Translations under genes and position numbers: made by a program | Origin: Pholis gunnellus | Lineage: Eukaryota > Chordata > Actinopteri > Perciformes > Pholidae | Reading direction: 5' to 3' | DNA: 64,000 bases | NCBI GenBank assembly: GCA_910591455.2 | Contig: OU342822.1 | Span: 12,097,016 to 12,161,015, forward strand | Notes under the pieces: generated by a model | Told to the model about the DNA's origin: nothing | Databases searched by the model: none | Seen by the model: the letters and a program-made list of their open reading frames with translations, nothing else | Shown here: piece after piece, positions 49,168 to 60,523 of the stretch | Position numbering within the stretch: position 1 is the first letter of the stretch | How the letters are laid out: each line of letters opens with the position of its first letter

Positions 49168-50832
49168 ATGGATGCAGACGCAGGAGAAAAGGTGACAGAA
49201 ACTTCAAAAAATTCCAAGGAAGAATCTCAGAGACCCTTAATGGACAACAAATTTAGGTCAGTCTTATTGTTCCTTCCAGCCTGATACTGTATTTATGGAG
49301 ACATAATGGTTTTTAAACTGCATGTGAAGGAAAGCTAAGGGCTCCTTATCACTTGAGTGTCCTTCACTGCTTTTGGGTTTCGCCATTGTACAGAGTTGCC
49401 TGTATACGACTGAACTTGGACTAATGGCGGAACGGCTGTTTTCCTCATCTCCTCAGGGGTCATAGCTTTAAAAGCCGTGGTCGAGGGGGTCGGATGAGTC
49501 GAGGCGGCATGCGTGGCGGGCGGGGCATGATGAAAGGGTTTGATCCACATGGATATGGGAGGGGTCGAGCGAAAGATGGAGCCATGAATGGATTTGCACC
49601 CATGAGGTAAGGACATTTGAACAGTACATGGTGTTAGGGACAAATAAGATAAACAAATACCTTTCGTTACGTGCTGTATTTAAGATTAAAATGCGTAACT
49701 TTTATGGGTAAATAGAACTTCCTGCCCTTCCCTTGCAGAGGAATGAGGAGGATGCGACCTTACCCAGACCCCAGAGATCATCGGGGTCGGGGTGGACCAA
49801 TGAGCATGGGCCCTCCTCCTCCCCCACTACCTCCCATGCATCTCAGAGGCCCCTTCCCACCCATGCCCAGGTAACCACCTCACACACAATCGCCCTACAT
49901 GTTCTTTAACGCAGGCTCATCTGTATCACTCCCAAAGGTTTTCCTCTGATTGAAAAATGTATCCATGAAACTGTATTGTGTCGCTGTGACACTTCTCTCT
50001 GTCTCTAGGCACGGACCCCATCCACCCCCTCCTCCAGGTCATCCTGGTTTCAGAGGGCGTCCGCCACACCCTCGAGGCCGCGGCATGCTGCCCCCTGGAC
50101 CTCCACGGCACTTCCACCCCCGCAGCCCAAGAGGGTAAGTGAATATTAATATCACGCTCGAGCTTTGCAAGTCACAATTCTCTGCAGTTTCTTTGCTACG
50201 CTGAATAGATTTAAAATGCCTCTGATGAGTACTTGAGACGTGGTTACACCAGTTACATTCCTTTAGTTCTGTGAAGCAAATACGCAGTAAACTGCGAGCC
50301 AACAGACAGAAGCTTGTGACACAATGCACATCCCTCTCTGTCCCTTTTCTCTTATGCTTCACTCTAGCTTAATTTCTTTCACGTTAACCTTAAAAGCTCT
50401 AATCATCACATTTCTTTCTCAGTTTGTCAAATAGAATCAATTATGAAGCCTTTTGCCCAACTCATTTGTCTGACTACAACAAATTGGTCAAAGAATGTTA
50501 ACTTAGTTTGTAAATAAAAATTATAATATCTGCTCAACTATGTTAAGCCAGAGTCTTAAACAGTGCATGGAATAGTGACATTGGGAAAGACGTTCCACTG
50601 TATTTGCCTTTGATAGGTTCACAGTAAGTGAGATGGGATGACATCCCCGACAGGAGTAGTTCAGATGGCTGCTCTTAACAGAGTGTGCACCCTAGTGGCC
50701 GAAGCCAAGAATCCAATGTGTGATTTTATCCTTTTACACAGCTACCACAATGGACCGGTCTCTCCTCCGCCTCACCCTTCACCTGGCAGAGGCCAGAGGT
50801 GGCCAGGGCCCCCTGGTGGCCGACGCTTTTAA
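49168..50832 (+). CDS. Arg/Gly- and proline-rich protein, probably RNA-binding (unidentified)
   Basis: I do not recognise this gene. Five exons (49168-49256, 49457-49606, 49739-49870, 50009-50134, 50742-50832) join in frame to 195 residues; every internal junction has the same phase (two bases left over). Residues 1-30 are charged (MDADAGEKVTETSKNSKEES). Residues about 31-80 are RGG/RG-rich (SRGRGGRMSRGGMRGGRG). The rest alternates proline runs with Arg/Gly (GPPPPPPLPPMHLRGPFPP, GHPGFRGRPPHPRGRG) and ends in RGQRWPGPPGGRRF. There is no catalytic domain, signal peptide or membrane segment. RGG boxes with proline-rich tracts are typical of nuclear RNA-binding or splicing-associated proteins; that role is inferred from composition. 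The ATG directly follows the acceptor (gtttcag|ATG). The CCAAT-box promoter and AATAAA at 51235-51240 suggest a normal expressed gene. An alternative last exon may exist at 52954-53038. Confidence 0.75.
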
Positions 50833-51234
50833 CACGGCCAGCCCTAAAAACCATAACCAAACACTTGTTAATGTAGAAGGGGCCTAAGGTGGTGCAGTAA
50901 ATGAAACTCCCCTTAAATATGTGTTACACAACGTCTCCGAGTAGCTTCATGACATACTCTGTGGCCAAATGTCTGCTTCTTGATATCGTCTACTGGCAAA
51001 GAAATAATGTGAAAACTTGACAAAATGACAACTTGAAATGCCTCACAACTTTAACAATGTAAAGGCATTCTGTTATCTTTGTTAAATATGTACTGTTGGT
51101 ACTGTAGGAGCTATTTGACAATGTTGAGAAGCCGCTGTTCTCAAAGGGAGGAAACTTCTTGTCAAAGTTCATTAAATGTTCTGTGGTTCTTGTTACAGTC
51201 GCCCTGTGAGCCTTAAGACGTTTTCCTCAATCGT

Positions 51235-51823
51235 AATAAAGAATTGAAAAAATGGGTGACACTGTATATTTTAAGCTGGGGAAAGATGTGTGAATTAAAT
51301 TAATTAAAAAAAAACAGCTCTGGAGCACCGCTGTCCACTAGCGTTAGACTGTGGAACTCTCTCACTTTCCTTTTGTTACATAGAAATAGTTACAGTATGT
51401 ATTATAACAGCACCAAGCCGTGCACTATTGTTTAACGCTGACACATTTTCCAAAAGAATATTCCACTTGTTAAGTATTAATGAGTATTTCATTTCATATT
51501 TTACATTGTTAATGTGCAGCTATTTTATGTTTTACCAGTATTGCTGTTTGGAACATTCATGTTTGTCTTCAGCAATTTATCCTGTAATGGCAAAATGGAA
51601 TAGACCTCACAAATGAATAGTATATTGAAATAGATTTCTAGTAGATTTTATAAAGCAAATTCCATTCGTATTTGCTTCAGTTAAGGACGAGAAGTTACTC
51701 TTTCCTGTGTCTAGTTTTTGTAAGTGTTATGAATACTCTATTTACTGTAATTAACATAACGTTTGTGAACCTGTGAATGTGTTTGATGAAAACCGTCAAG
51801 ACATATGACATAGTCAAAATAAA
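51235..51823 (+). promoter_or_regulatory. Polyadenylation signals of the RGG/proline-rich gene
   Basis: AATAAA at 51235-51240, about 400 bases after the stop, and a second AATAAA at 51818-51823. Confidence 0.5.
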
Positions 51824-52033
51824 GCTAAAAATCTACTCTACTTTTCTTTATTTGTTCATTCACAAACCAGTCTGAGAGTTGTCATTATAATTTACAACAT
51901 ATTTGTAATATATGGGAGAGAATGAAATGTCAAAACTAGTACTGTACACAGTGGCACAGCAACACTGTTTCATATTTGAAAGTGAACATTTGATCCATAT
52001 AAATACCACTTTAAAATGGACATGATTATCTAC

Positions 52034-52055
52034 ATATATATATATATATATATAT
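52034..52055. repeat. (TA)n repeat
   Basis: A short AT array downstream of the main RGG/proline-rich gene 3' end. Confidence 0.85.
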
Positions 52056-52953
52056 GTATAAATATATATATTTTGGAAAAGTGTGGAGGACAAAAGCCCT
52101 TAATGATTGCAATACTCAGCTTCCTGGCGGCTGAAACTTACTGCAGATAAGAAAAGACTTGGAAAAGTAATCTAAGTATTACACTTTTAGCAACTTGAAA
52201 ATGGACTTTACTCACTCAATATAGTGCATCAATATTTATGTCACCGTGTTAATTCGACTGGAGGTTGAAATGCTTTTGACTGAACTTCAAGTCATAGTTC
52301 AAATTCAGTGGTAGCATGTCTAAAAGGAGGACATCATCTTCAAAAGATAAACACTCTGATATGACCAAGGACTTATTTTCTTGCTATAATAAGATATTGT
52401 CAGTAGTTTAATAATCTTATAATATCTAATTTCTCTTATAGTCCTGTACATTTCTATAAAAATAAAATCTGCCATGCATGTATGCGTATGTATGTGCATA
52501 TAAAGTTGCAGTATCTTAATAGTAATGTAAGGACACCATCTCATGGGACATTGAATAAAATGGACACCAATTAAAAAGATATTTGAGTTCTTAATGTTTT
52601 GCAAGCTTTATGAATGCATGTATCTCTTTTTCCATAATGTGCTATTTTAGGCTTACTTACTTTTTTAAAGTTGTCACAAAACCCGTCATATAAAGATACA
52701 TTTATTATTAGTACTTTATGTTCTATTTACTGATGGCAAAAACAAGGATTTTTCATGATTTCAGAACATTTTATTTTCTGAGCCAATCACAGCTAGTACG
52801 ATGAATAAATTAGCCATGGCAGGTGTTCTTCTCTTCTTTTTTTCATCTCTTCAGCACTTTCAATACATGTTGCTGCCTCTTCAGTCTCTGCAGTCCCTTC
52901 TCATTTCTCCCTTTGGTTGATTATAACAGAATGACTGTTATTGTCTCCTAAAG

Positions 52954-53038
52954 GGGGGCACACAGTACAGGTAACCTCCCGGGCCCCCGGAACCCAGGCC
53001 CTTCCTCACATCTCTCCCCTCCTTCATCAGCGGCGTGA
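52954..53038 (+). CDS. Candidate alternative last exon of the RGG/proline-rich gene
   Basis: If exon 5 (ending 50134, two bases left over) is spliced to an acceptor at 52953 (ctaaag|GGGG) or to the CAG at 52963-52965, the frame continues through GNLPGPRNPGPSSHLSPPSS and stops at TGA 53036-53038. Both acceptors keep the same frame and the composition matches the gene. An AATAAA with a GT-rich downstream element follows at 53747-53752. This is a prediction from frame and composition only. Confidence 0.35.
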
Positions 53039-53746
53039 CACTTCACCTGAACAGGTGAGTCTCCTCTTGTGTCTTAATCCCTAAACCCCTCCCTCTCTGA
53101 TGCCGGGAGAGTCTCTCTTTCTGGATGGAAGTTGAAACAATGACAAAACTCAGTGACACTCAAGACGACTATAGCTCAATAGTTTATGGTACTCTTTTAT
53201 TAATGCCTACAAACCATACATTTCAGATTTTTGCTTGACTCACATGGAAGTAAATCTGTACTGTGAGTTCCTAACAAGAATAGACAGTAGGTAGACCTTG
53301 TGTTAAGTGTTAACAATACCTACGTAACCATGCGAGGTACATCAAGTAGGCACAGAATTGATGATTACGTAAAACAACCCGGATCCCTGCAGCCATACCA
53401 CCGCCAGATCTGTCCAAATATGAGTCTAATAACGTGATTTGTGTTGAATAGCTGGACATTTCTCTGCAGCAAAGACGATAAAGCGCCTCACCAGTTTACT
53501 TTGTGGGGATGACACACTGTGATATATGTTTTATGTCAGAGTGTCCTCTCCGTATGATGGCTCATTTTGATACAGAAAGAGAAGAAAAGTGTCTGCATAA
53601 ATACGGGGACTTTTAACAGGAAATATTTGCCTTCAATCACAGGATAAGTATGCCATGTTGTTTTCACTGTTAAGCGGAGGATGGATGTGAAATTAAATGA
53701 GTTTCTTTTCTGCTTTGCCTCAAAGATTTTTGTATACTAATAATTC

Positions 53747-53752
53747 AATAAA
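53747..53752 (+). promoter_or_regulatory. Polyadenylation signal at the convergent end with MRPS10
   Basis: AATAAA followed within 20-40 bases by GT-rich sequence (tgtcttgtgttcgggtcttg). It marks a plus-strand 3' end beyond the RGG/proline-rich gene and supports a longer transcript of that gene. Confidence 0.45.
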
Positions 53753-53928
53753 TGCAAAAAACAAATGTCTTGTGTTCGGGTCTTGTGTCCTACAGAATAA
53801 CAAACTAATCCCAAATCTCTGCAGACAGTTAAACAAAAACATTGTAATATTAATGCAGTATTATTAAAAGCATAACTCTGAATGAAGAACTGCACAAAAA
53901 GGTGAGTTAAAGTTATTAGATGTAGAAT

Positions 53929-53942
53929 TTTATTTATTTATT
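53929..53942 (-). promoter_or_regulatory. MRPS10 polyadenylation signal
   Basis: Overlapping minus-strand AATAAA repeats (plus tttatttatttatt) about 215 bases after the MRPS10 stop. Confidence 0.5.
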
Positions 53943-54155
53943 GAAGAAAAAAAAAGGAAAGAAACAAAAACATACAATGGATTCCATACCTTTTTGCCAC
54001 AGAAAAAGACAAAACATGCCACTGAGTAAGTGACTGTTACATGTTGATATGATGACTGCAAGTTCTATAGCTGGCTCTTTTTGTGTCGTGTTCAACTCCG
54101 TGTTGATGCAAATGTTCTGGAGAAAACACATCCAATAAGCATCCATTGCTTGTCA

Positions 54156-54668
54156 TCACTGGCTGAGCTTGTCATCAATGGGGTGGTCCTCCCACATGGG
54201 TTCAAGGATGTGATCTGGAACCTTCTCCATGGCGGTCTGATAGCATGAACAAAAGGGGAGGGAGGAAATTCAGCCCATTTGAATTCACAATTAGATTGAG
54301 CAGGTGGGATTGTTGTGGGTGTACGACTGACTCTCCAGTAACTCGCCTTTGTCACCTCCATGGCCACACCTTCAGGGAGGTTCCTCTGGACGTATTCAAG
54401 GAATACCTGTGCTGTGCAGCCCGTTATATGAGACAGCTGCAACACAAGAGTTTAGAACCATCACATACCACGGTGAGGCTCAAATACCAAACGTTGACTA
54501 ATTTAATTAATCATCACCTCAATGCAGCGGTAGTGTGTCCTCATCTCATACTGGACCCTGTGGTTTTTGAAGATGTGAACTGACTTCAAGAGTGTAAACC
54601 TCTCCATGTCCTTGGGAAGTTCATGACTGTGGCAGAAAAAAAAGATCAGCAAAATATGTCCGTGAGAA

Positions 54669-54734
<66 letters not shown>

Positions 54735-56051
54735 TATAATATATGGCTAACATTGCTAGTGTCCTGTGTGGCAGATTAACTCTTCTAGTACTCACACTTT
54801 GTTGATGGTGATGCCCAGCTCTTTAGCTGCCATGGAGGCAAACAACTCATAGCTGTCCAACACGGCTCTGTCGTGACCTTTGACCAACAGTGACACCGTC
54901 TGAAACAGCGCGTCGGGCTCTTCTGTGACAGTGATCTGAGAGGAAACAAATGTAAACAAGATACATTACACGTGAGTGGATGTCTCACTTTTTTTGTATT
55001 ATGTCAATATCGAGTAAAGAAAAAACAGTCTAAGATGAATAAATTGTAACTCACTGATGAAGGCGTTGATGAAAACACTGTTGCCGTGTGGAAGGAAGTG
55101 CTGGATGCCAATGGGAGATGGGACCTGCAGGCACAGAATGGTGAATTGTTAATGTAAATTTAGTACAAATGATTCTGTCTCTTTACTGTGTTTTAGTTTT
55201 GGTGTTGGCTTCAAACTGAATCCTGTTTTTCTGTTTAAAATTAAAAAAAGCATAACAAAGCTCACAACATCCTTCGTCTTCTTGTGTGTCGGAGCAGATT
55301 TTAGGATCATTTAACTTGTTAAGAGATCAGTTAGAGCCACATACACGCCGCTATTCAGACTGTTAGACCGGTACCAACGATGAAGCCTTCTGCACTTTTG
55401 ATTGTCAAACTGTGGAATAAGCTCCCAAGTCATTAGATAATAATTATAATATAATTACACGTTTTCCTTTGAAAAATGCCTTGTGTTTATCTTTCTTTTG
55501 TTCCACATGTGCTTCTGCACATTTCATTACATTTCACTTTTACTACATCAAATAAAGTGCACTAAAAATAAACTTATTAGATAGACTTGAACGTGTGCAA
55601 TGCTGCTACCACAATTTGTTGAGAAAATAAATAGATTAAAACTTGATATGGTTGATATGATATATGCTGTCTCGGTGTACTGTAGAAAACAGCTCAAAAG
55701 GTGACTTTTCATTATTGTATTTTGTTACCGTTATTAATAAACTACGTAGACTTCTAACGAGCGGAGATGAAAAACTGTAACATACCTTATTATATTACAT
55801 TTCCTGTGACCTGAACAGGCCCCCAACGCTCTCGGTCCCTGTAAGTAAACGCACATTAGTAACGTGAGAGAAGACATTTAACGTTACGTATTAACTGTCA
55901 GTGACCAAACTGCGAGATGTCACATTAGTTAACTGTTAGCGGATGTTGTACAAATCAAAGAATATGTTAGTTACTATACCGAATGTGAGATTCCTCCAAG
56001 TATCCTTGTAAGAGAAAACAATTCTCTTCTGACAGCCATGGGGGCAGCCAT
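54156..56051 (-). CDS. MRPS10: Mitochondrial small-subunit ribosomal protein S10 (uS10m)
   Basis: Four well-supported 3' coding exons, in minus order 54796-54935, 54518-54626, 54347-54436 and 54156-54236, give about 139 residues. They match human MRPS10 throughout: LLVKGHDRAVLDSYELFA, AAKELGITINKVHELP, RFTLLKSVHIFKNHRVQYE, VQRNLPEGVAMEVTK. The protein is part of the 28S mitoribosomal subunit head. Upstream candidates are the start exon 55980-56051 (MAAPMAVRRELFSLTRILGG, a plausible mitochondrial presequence), a 28-base exon at 55803-55830, and 55055-55124, whose reading SHLPLASSTSF...SSTPSS joins in phase to ITVTEEPD. These upstream pieces do not all join in frame with canonical ends, so the N-terminal exon boundaries are unresolved. 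The last intron appears to use a GC donor (AAAG|GCGAGT). It is divergent from TULP4. Confidence 0.9.
54670..54731. repeat. (TA)31 microsatellite in an MRPS10 intron
   Basis: 62 bases of AT between the MRPS10 exons at 54518-54626 and 54796-54935. Confidence 0.95.
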
Positions 56052-56860
56052 GTTTTTAAGAAGGTGGGACAGAAGAAGAAAAAAAAAGAAAAGGTATTCT
56101 TCTTCTCCTGTTTTTGTGTTTATGGCGGTTGGTAAATAACGTTATGTCGCATTAGCGCCACCAAGTGGTATTGGAGGGTAAATTGCGATTCTAAATATTC
56201 ACTAATTCAAATATTACAGAATAAAGTTTAAAATATATACAAAATCTCGGACTATTAATGAAATACAAATGTTGTGAACTGAGCACCTGTGTAAATGTAA
56301 ACAAATATATAGTAGTTATATCACTGGTGTACGTAAAACAAACTCCTTATCTTTGTTCTTTTTTGGCAAACAGTGCGACTCATACAACAAGGTCAGGAAG
56401 TGGCCTATCCATGGTGGTATTACTGATAGGGACACCCTTGGACTCATGTTTATTTCAGTTATTTCTAGCTCTTGTCCATCCAAAAACGTTTAGCTTTTCT
56501 TTTCTCCCAACAGGGTTTCAGTGTATCTAGTGTTAGATTATTTTAGGATGCCCTTTTAAATGTACCAGGTTCTAAAAGACGATACTTTTCCCTTTATACT
56601 TTGAAATCAACTGTACATAGCCTCAAATAAATCAATCAGTGCAGCCCTGGAGTCTTAACTACTGGTACCAAGGAGGACCATCTTTATTGTTAAAAAAATA
56701 TGTTTTTAATAAAAATAAACATGGGTATGTCTTATATGCTTAATTCAAATGTGGGCAACTCAAAAACCCACAGATTGTATATAAGAAGAAGAAGAAAAAA
56801 CTTGAGTTATTGATGCGAACTGTGATAATTTAATTGGTCTAAATCACGTGCCTGTCACGT
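56052..56860. other. Spacer between divergent MRPS10 and TULP4
   Basis: About 0.8 kb holding the MRPS10 upstream region and the TULP4 promoter. Short A-rich runs and AT-rich sequence; no gene recognised. Confidence 0.5.
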
Positions 56861-56933
56861 GACCCAGCTGTCGGGCCCTACCAGTGTACACAGTAGCAGG
56901 CTGCAGAAGAAGAAGCAGCAGCACAGAGCAGAG
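56860..56933 (+). other. TULP4: Probable noncoding exon 1 of TULP4
   Basis: A purine-rich segment ending in a strong donor (GCAGAG|GTAAGC, last exon base 56933), preceded by a CACGTG/CACGTGAC cluster near 56845-56862 that could be the core promoter. The next usable acceptor on this strand before the TULP4 start codon is at 58001-58002. The 5' end of the exon is a guess. Confidence 0.4.
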
Positions 56934-58002
56934 GTAAGCTCTTCACCGTTCGTTGGTGTTTCTCCGGCTTTGTTAATTAACTGCCCACTTTGTCAACAAG
57001 GCCACCGACCTCTGGGTACTATGAAAACCTACGTGCTAATATTTAAAAAACTGATAGGATAAAGAGTGCTAACGTGCTAGCTGTAGCCTGTTAGCGACCA
57101 AGTGCCAGCGGCGGATGGACGGAGCTCAGTCTCCGCTGATGGTCGCTCAGGTTCGGCTAGCTGGTCGGTTAGCCCGGGTTAGCTACCTCTGGCTGTTCTT
57201 TGTGGAGGGGGGAGACAACACAGACAAGCTAATGTTCACTCACGAGCATGTCGGTTAGCTAGATTAGCGTCACTGCACAAAGACGATAGCTACATTTAAA
57301 CTGTGGAGATTAATCTGCTGACATGTTTTGATCTATGGAGCCAACACAGCAACATACAGAATCTAGCTATCTGTTGCTAGCAGGCAGCTCACGGTGATGG
57401 TTGTTTTGGCTGTTTTGTCATCATCTTCACCTGGCTTCAATAGTATTTCAGTATTAAAAACGTTATTTGTCTTTATTTGCATTAACGGCAGGATAAACTG
57501 GCTTATGTTACACTTCTGCTGGAGTAGCTGTTGTACCGCCACCTGTCTAAAATCTAGTTTTAGTGGAATAGATGTAGATACTATTTTTTTCTATATATAT
57601 ATATATATTATAATTGTTTGTCACTGTTTCATTTGGTTTTCTCTTCCGTCTGTTATCACATCGAATTGTTACTGACGCCTTGGTACATCAGTGCTAGCCT
57701 AATAAAACGGGAGCTAAAATAAAACAAGGTTCTCCTGAATAATTCAGTAGTTAAATGTCCTTCCGCTGAGCAGGATAGTCCTCAATCTGAAGTGATTGCT
57801 CTTCACGACATGAGTAAGTGATGGTTAATTTTAGGTTTGTGCATTAATATTTAAATTACCGGCAGAGGGTGGCAGGTGAGTGCTTCCACCGCTTTTACAG
57901 TTCATACCTTTTTTACATTTGTATTTTCTTTAAATAACACACGCATGTTTACTTTCTTAGCGACAGTTCTGTGTGATACTGACGTCCTCTTTTTGTCTCC
58001 AG
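56934..58002 (+). other. TULP4 5' UTR intron
   Basis: About 1.1 kb between the presumed noncoding exon and the coding exon. It includes a short (TA)n near 57593-57608 and no coding sequence that I recognise. Confidence 0.4.
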
Positions 58003-58669
58003 CAGTCCTGCATGGGATCCCCGAGGCGGGTTGTAAAGACGTGATGACGTTACCGGGAGAAGCTGATGGAGTCCCTGCTCCTCCTCTCACACGCACACGG
58101 GGGTCGCATGAGGAGGACACGGAGCACTGACACAACACACTGAACTGGACAGAAACGCTACGAACATCAACTGGAACCTGGGTTTGTTTTTGATCACATG
58201 ACTGGAGTCTGCAATCTGCCACGGTGGATTTCTAAATCCTTACCCGGTACTCTCTCGTATGTTGCCTTGTCATTTAAACATCACCAACAAGGCAGCTCAC
58301 GCGTAATCAAACGCATCACAATGACTTGAATGAGTGCCTTTTTTGTTGTGTATGCAGCCCATTCAGCTGTATGACATCTTCCACACAGCTTCGCTAAAGA
58401 AGTCCACATTTTTGTGACCTCATTTGTACTTTTTTGGGGAAGTGTTCACTGATCACCTTTTTAATCGTTATTGCAAATCACCGAGATAGCCGAGGGAAAG
58501 CGTGAGTACTATGCACCGTTGTCGCTGTCTCACATCTGACACTGAACCAGTGACTTCAGCGGAGGAGAGGCGCTCATAACGGTACCGACCCCTCCGAAGA
58601 ACCCGCCACCTCCCTCTGGGTATTTTTTATTTTCTTCTTTTATCTACGGGGGTGTGGAGAGCTGCAGGG
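58003..58669 (+). other. TULP4: TULP4 5' UTR with upstream ORFs
   Basis: Probable 5' UTR part of the exon after the acceptor tctccag at 57996-58002. Two upstream ORFs are visible: 58012-58044 (10 codons plus stop) and 58044-58130 (28 codons plus stop). The stop of the first and the start of the second overlap as TGATG. They may limit translation of TULP4. Confidence 0.45.
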
Positions 58670-58921
58670 ATGTTCGCCGCCGTGGAGCACGGCCCGGTCC
58701 TCTGCAGCGACTCCAACATCCTGTGCTTGTCCTGGAAGGGCCGCGTGCCCAAGAGCGAGAAGGAGAAGCCGGTGTGCAGGAAGCGCTACTACGAGGAGGG
58801 CTGGCTCGCTACCGGGAACGGTCGTGGAGTCGTCGGGGTCACGTTCACGTCCAGCCACTGCAGACGGGACCGGCCCACCCCGCAGAGAGTCAACTTCAAC
58901 CTCAGAGGACACAACAGCGAG
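58670..58921 (+). CDS. TULP4: Tubby-like protein 4, first coding exon (partial gene)
   Basis: This exon encodes the first 84 residues and ends at HNSE|GTAAGA in phase 0. The protein begins MFAAVEHGPVLCSDSNILC, then SWKGRVPKSEKEKPVC, EEGWLATGNGRGVVGVTF and RVNFNLRGHNSE. This is almost identical to human TULP4 (TUSP), which starts MYAAVEHGPVLCSDSN. TULP4 is a large protein with N-terminal WD40 repeats, a SOCS box and a C-terminal tubby domain, thought to act as a substrate adaptor for a Cullin-RING ubiquitin ligase. This exon covers the start of the WD40 part. The ATG at 58670 is the family start; the frame is open further upstream without an ATG. The remaining exons lie beyond the right edge. 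Confidence 0.95.
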
Positions 58922-60456
58922 GTAAGAGGAGTTTCCTGGGTAAATGCGTATTATCCTGCAAGAATAGGGCGTTGATATTTGGGTCGACAGGAAAGGTAAA
59001 GAACAAATCTGAGTAAAAAATGCGTTTCTGATTAGTTACTTAGCCCATGTTCCCTTCCTCGAGCTCAAACTCTACATTATAAATGTTTCTCTGTATTTAT
59101 CCATAACATGTTGGTGTATTGATCCCCCTTCAAACAGTCTGCATAAACCTCCTCAGTCCCATACATCTGGGATGCAAATGGATGCAAACTGTTACCAGCA
59201 GCACTGTGGGCTCACAAAAATGTGATTAAAGAGTCGAGCCGGAGAAGATTTTCTTTCACTTTTTCCTTTCCCCAGCTGCAGCGTCGGGTGAAGAGCAATG
59301 TCCTTGAAGCTGCTGGTCTCTGTACTTATTTAGGGCTTATTTTGTCAACAAGCATCTTGTCTAGCAGCACAGAGGTGGTTCACTTTAGTTAAAGGGTGTC
59401 CGAAAACCTGTGCCACGGCACGCTTAGTGTTTCAAGTCTTTCTACAGCAGTTTATTTCACTGTTTTAACGCGTAACTAACTAGATAGTTTCACCATTCAC
59501 TCCGTGTGGATACACCCGTCAGTATAGCAGTGCTGGCACCAGTAGACTGCAAACAGGTTGCGTTTTCTCTCTTAGTGGGTGGAGCTGTTGGTCAGATGGA
59601 GCAAGGTGCTGTGTCAGCATCCCATAAGGCAGCTGAGGGGAGAGTGGATGAATCCCTACAGAGAGTGACTGAAGCGCAGCAGAAATGTCATTTAACTCTG
59701 CCCACTTGAATCTGGTCCAAGTACTGAAATTTCCCTTTTTATTATTTTTGGTGCATGCGGTGTGGAGGAGGTTAAACCTACACAACTCAAATCTAACCAC
59801 TTTTTTTTTTTTTTTATACATATTTGAATTTGACTTTATGCTCTTATTTGGGCTGATTTAAATTCATTATGACACACATTGAACACATGTGCTACTGGGA
59901 GAAGATTGCACACTTCCCTCAGCCCGGCACCAGTAATGAAAGCAGTAATGTCCTCTCCACTTCCACTCTATATTTGATATCATGCAATAAATAAATGCTT
60001 TGGGAAATCCATCACTCGTCCACCCTATGCATAATTTGGGGTTTCTGACAGTGGTGGAAATCACACTGCCTAATGACTTTTGTCAAGCGATGATGGATCT
60101 GTTCACTCACCCACGTCATCTTCTATCCGAGGTCTGAGGAGGAGAGAACGCTCTTTGCAGGATACAGGGCAACCACATGGGTGGTATAGAGTTTCTAGTA
60201 CTGTCGGGGTATTCAAGCAGTTTTTAGAACAGGCAAAAGCTCTCCTCAAACCAACATTATTTCATTTTTAAAAAGTTGTTTTTTAAAATGCTGTGTCAAT
60301 ACATTTGGGTAACCTTTCCTCATCTCAAAGAAGCTGCACACTCAGCAGTTACGTCCCCCGACGGGCCCGTCCTTTAAACGTCAGCAGCGTCATTGAGCAC
60401 TTGTCGTCGCTGGTGACGAGTGTCCTTTCACGTTAATTGGCTCATGTTATGAATGA

Positions 60457-60458
<2 letters not shown>

Positions 60459-60519
<61 letters not shown>
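60459..60519. repeat. (AC)30 microsatellite in TULP4 intron
   Basis: A pure AC array of about 61 bases. Confidence 0.95.

Positions 60520-60523
<4 letters not shown>

Noticed and set aside
54785..54988. Minus-strand frame beginning MRHPLTC
   Set aside because: It is an out-of-frame reading of the MRPS10 core exon, whose true frame gives ITVTEEPDALFQ.
55370..55435. Possible reverse-transcriptase remnant (a short LWNKLPS-like reading)
   Set aside because: Too short, with no flanking support; a chance match cannot be excluded.
59506..59709. 67-codon open frame in the TULP4 intron
   Set aside because: No family features, no splice context linking it to TULP4, and codon composition like the surrounding intron.
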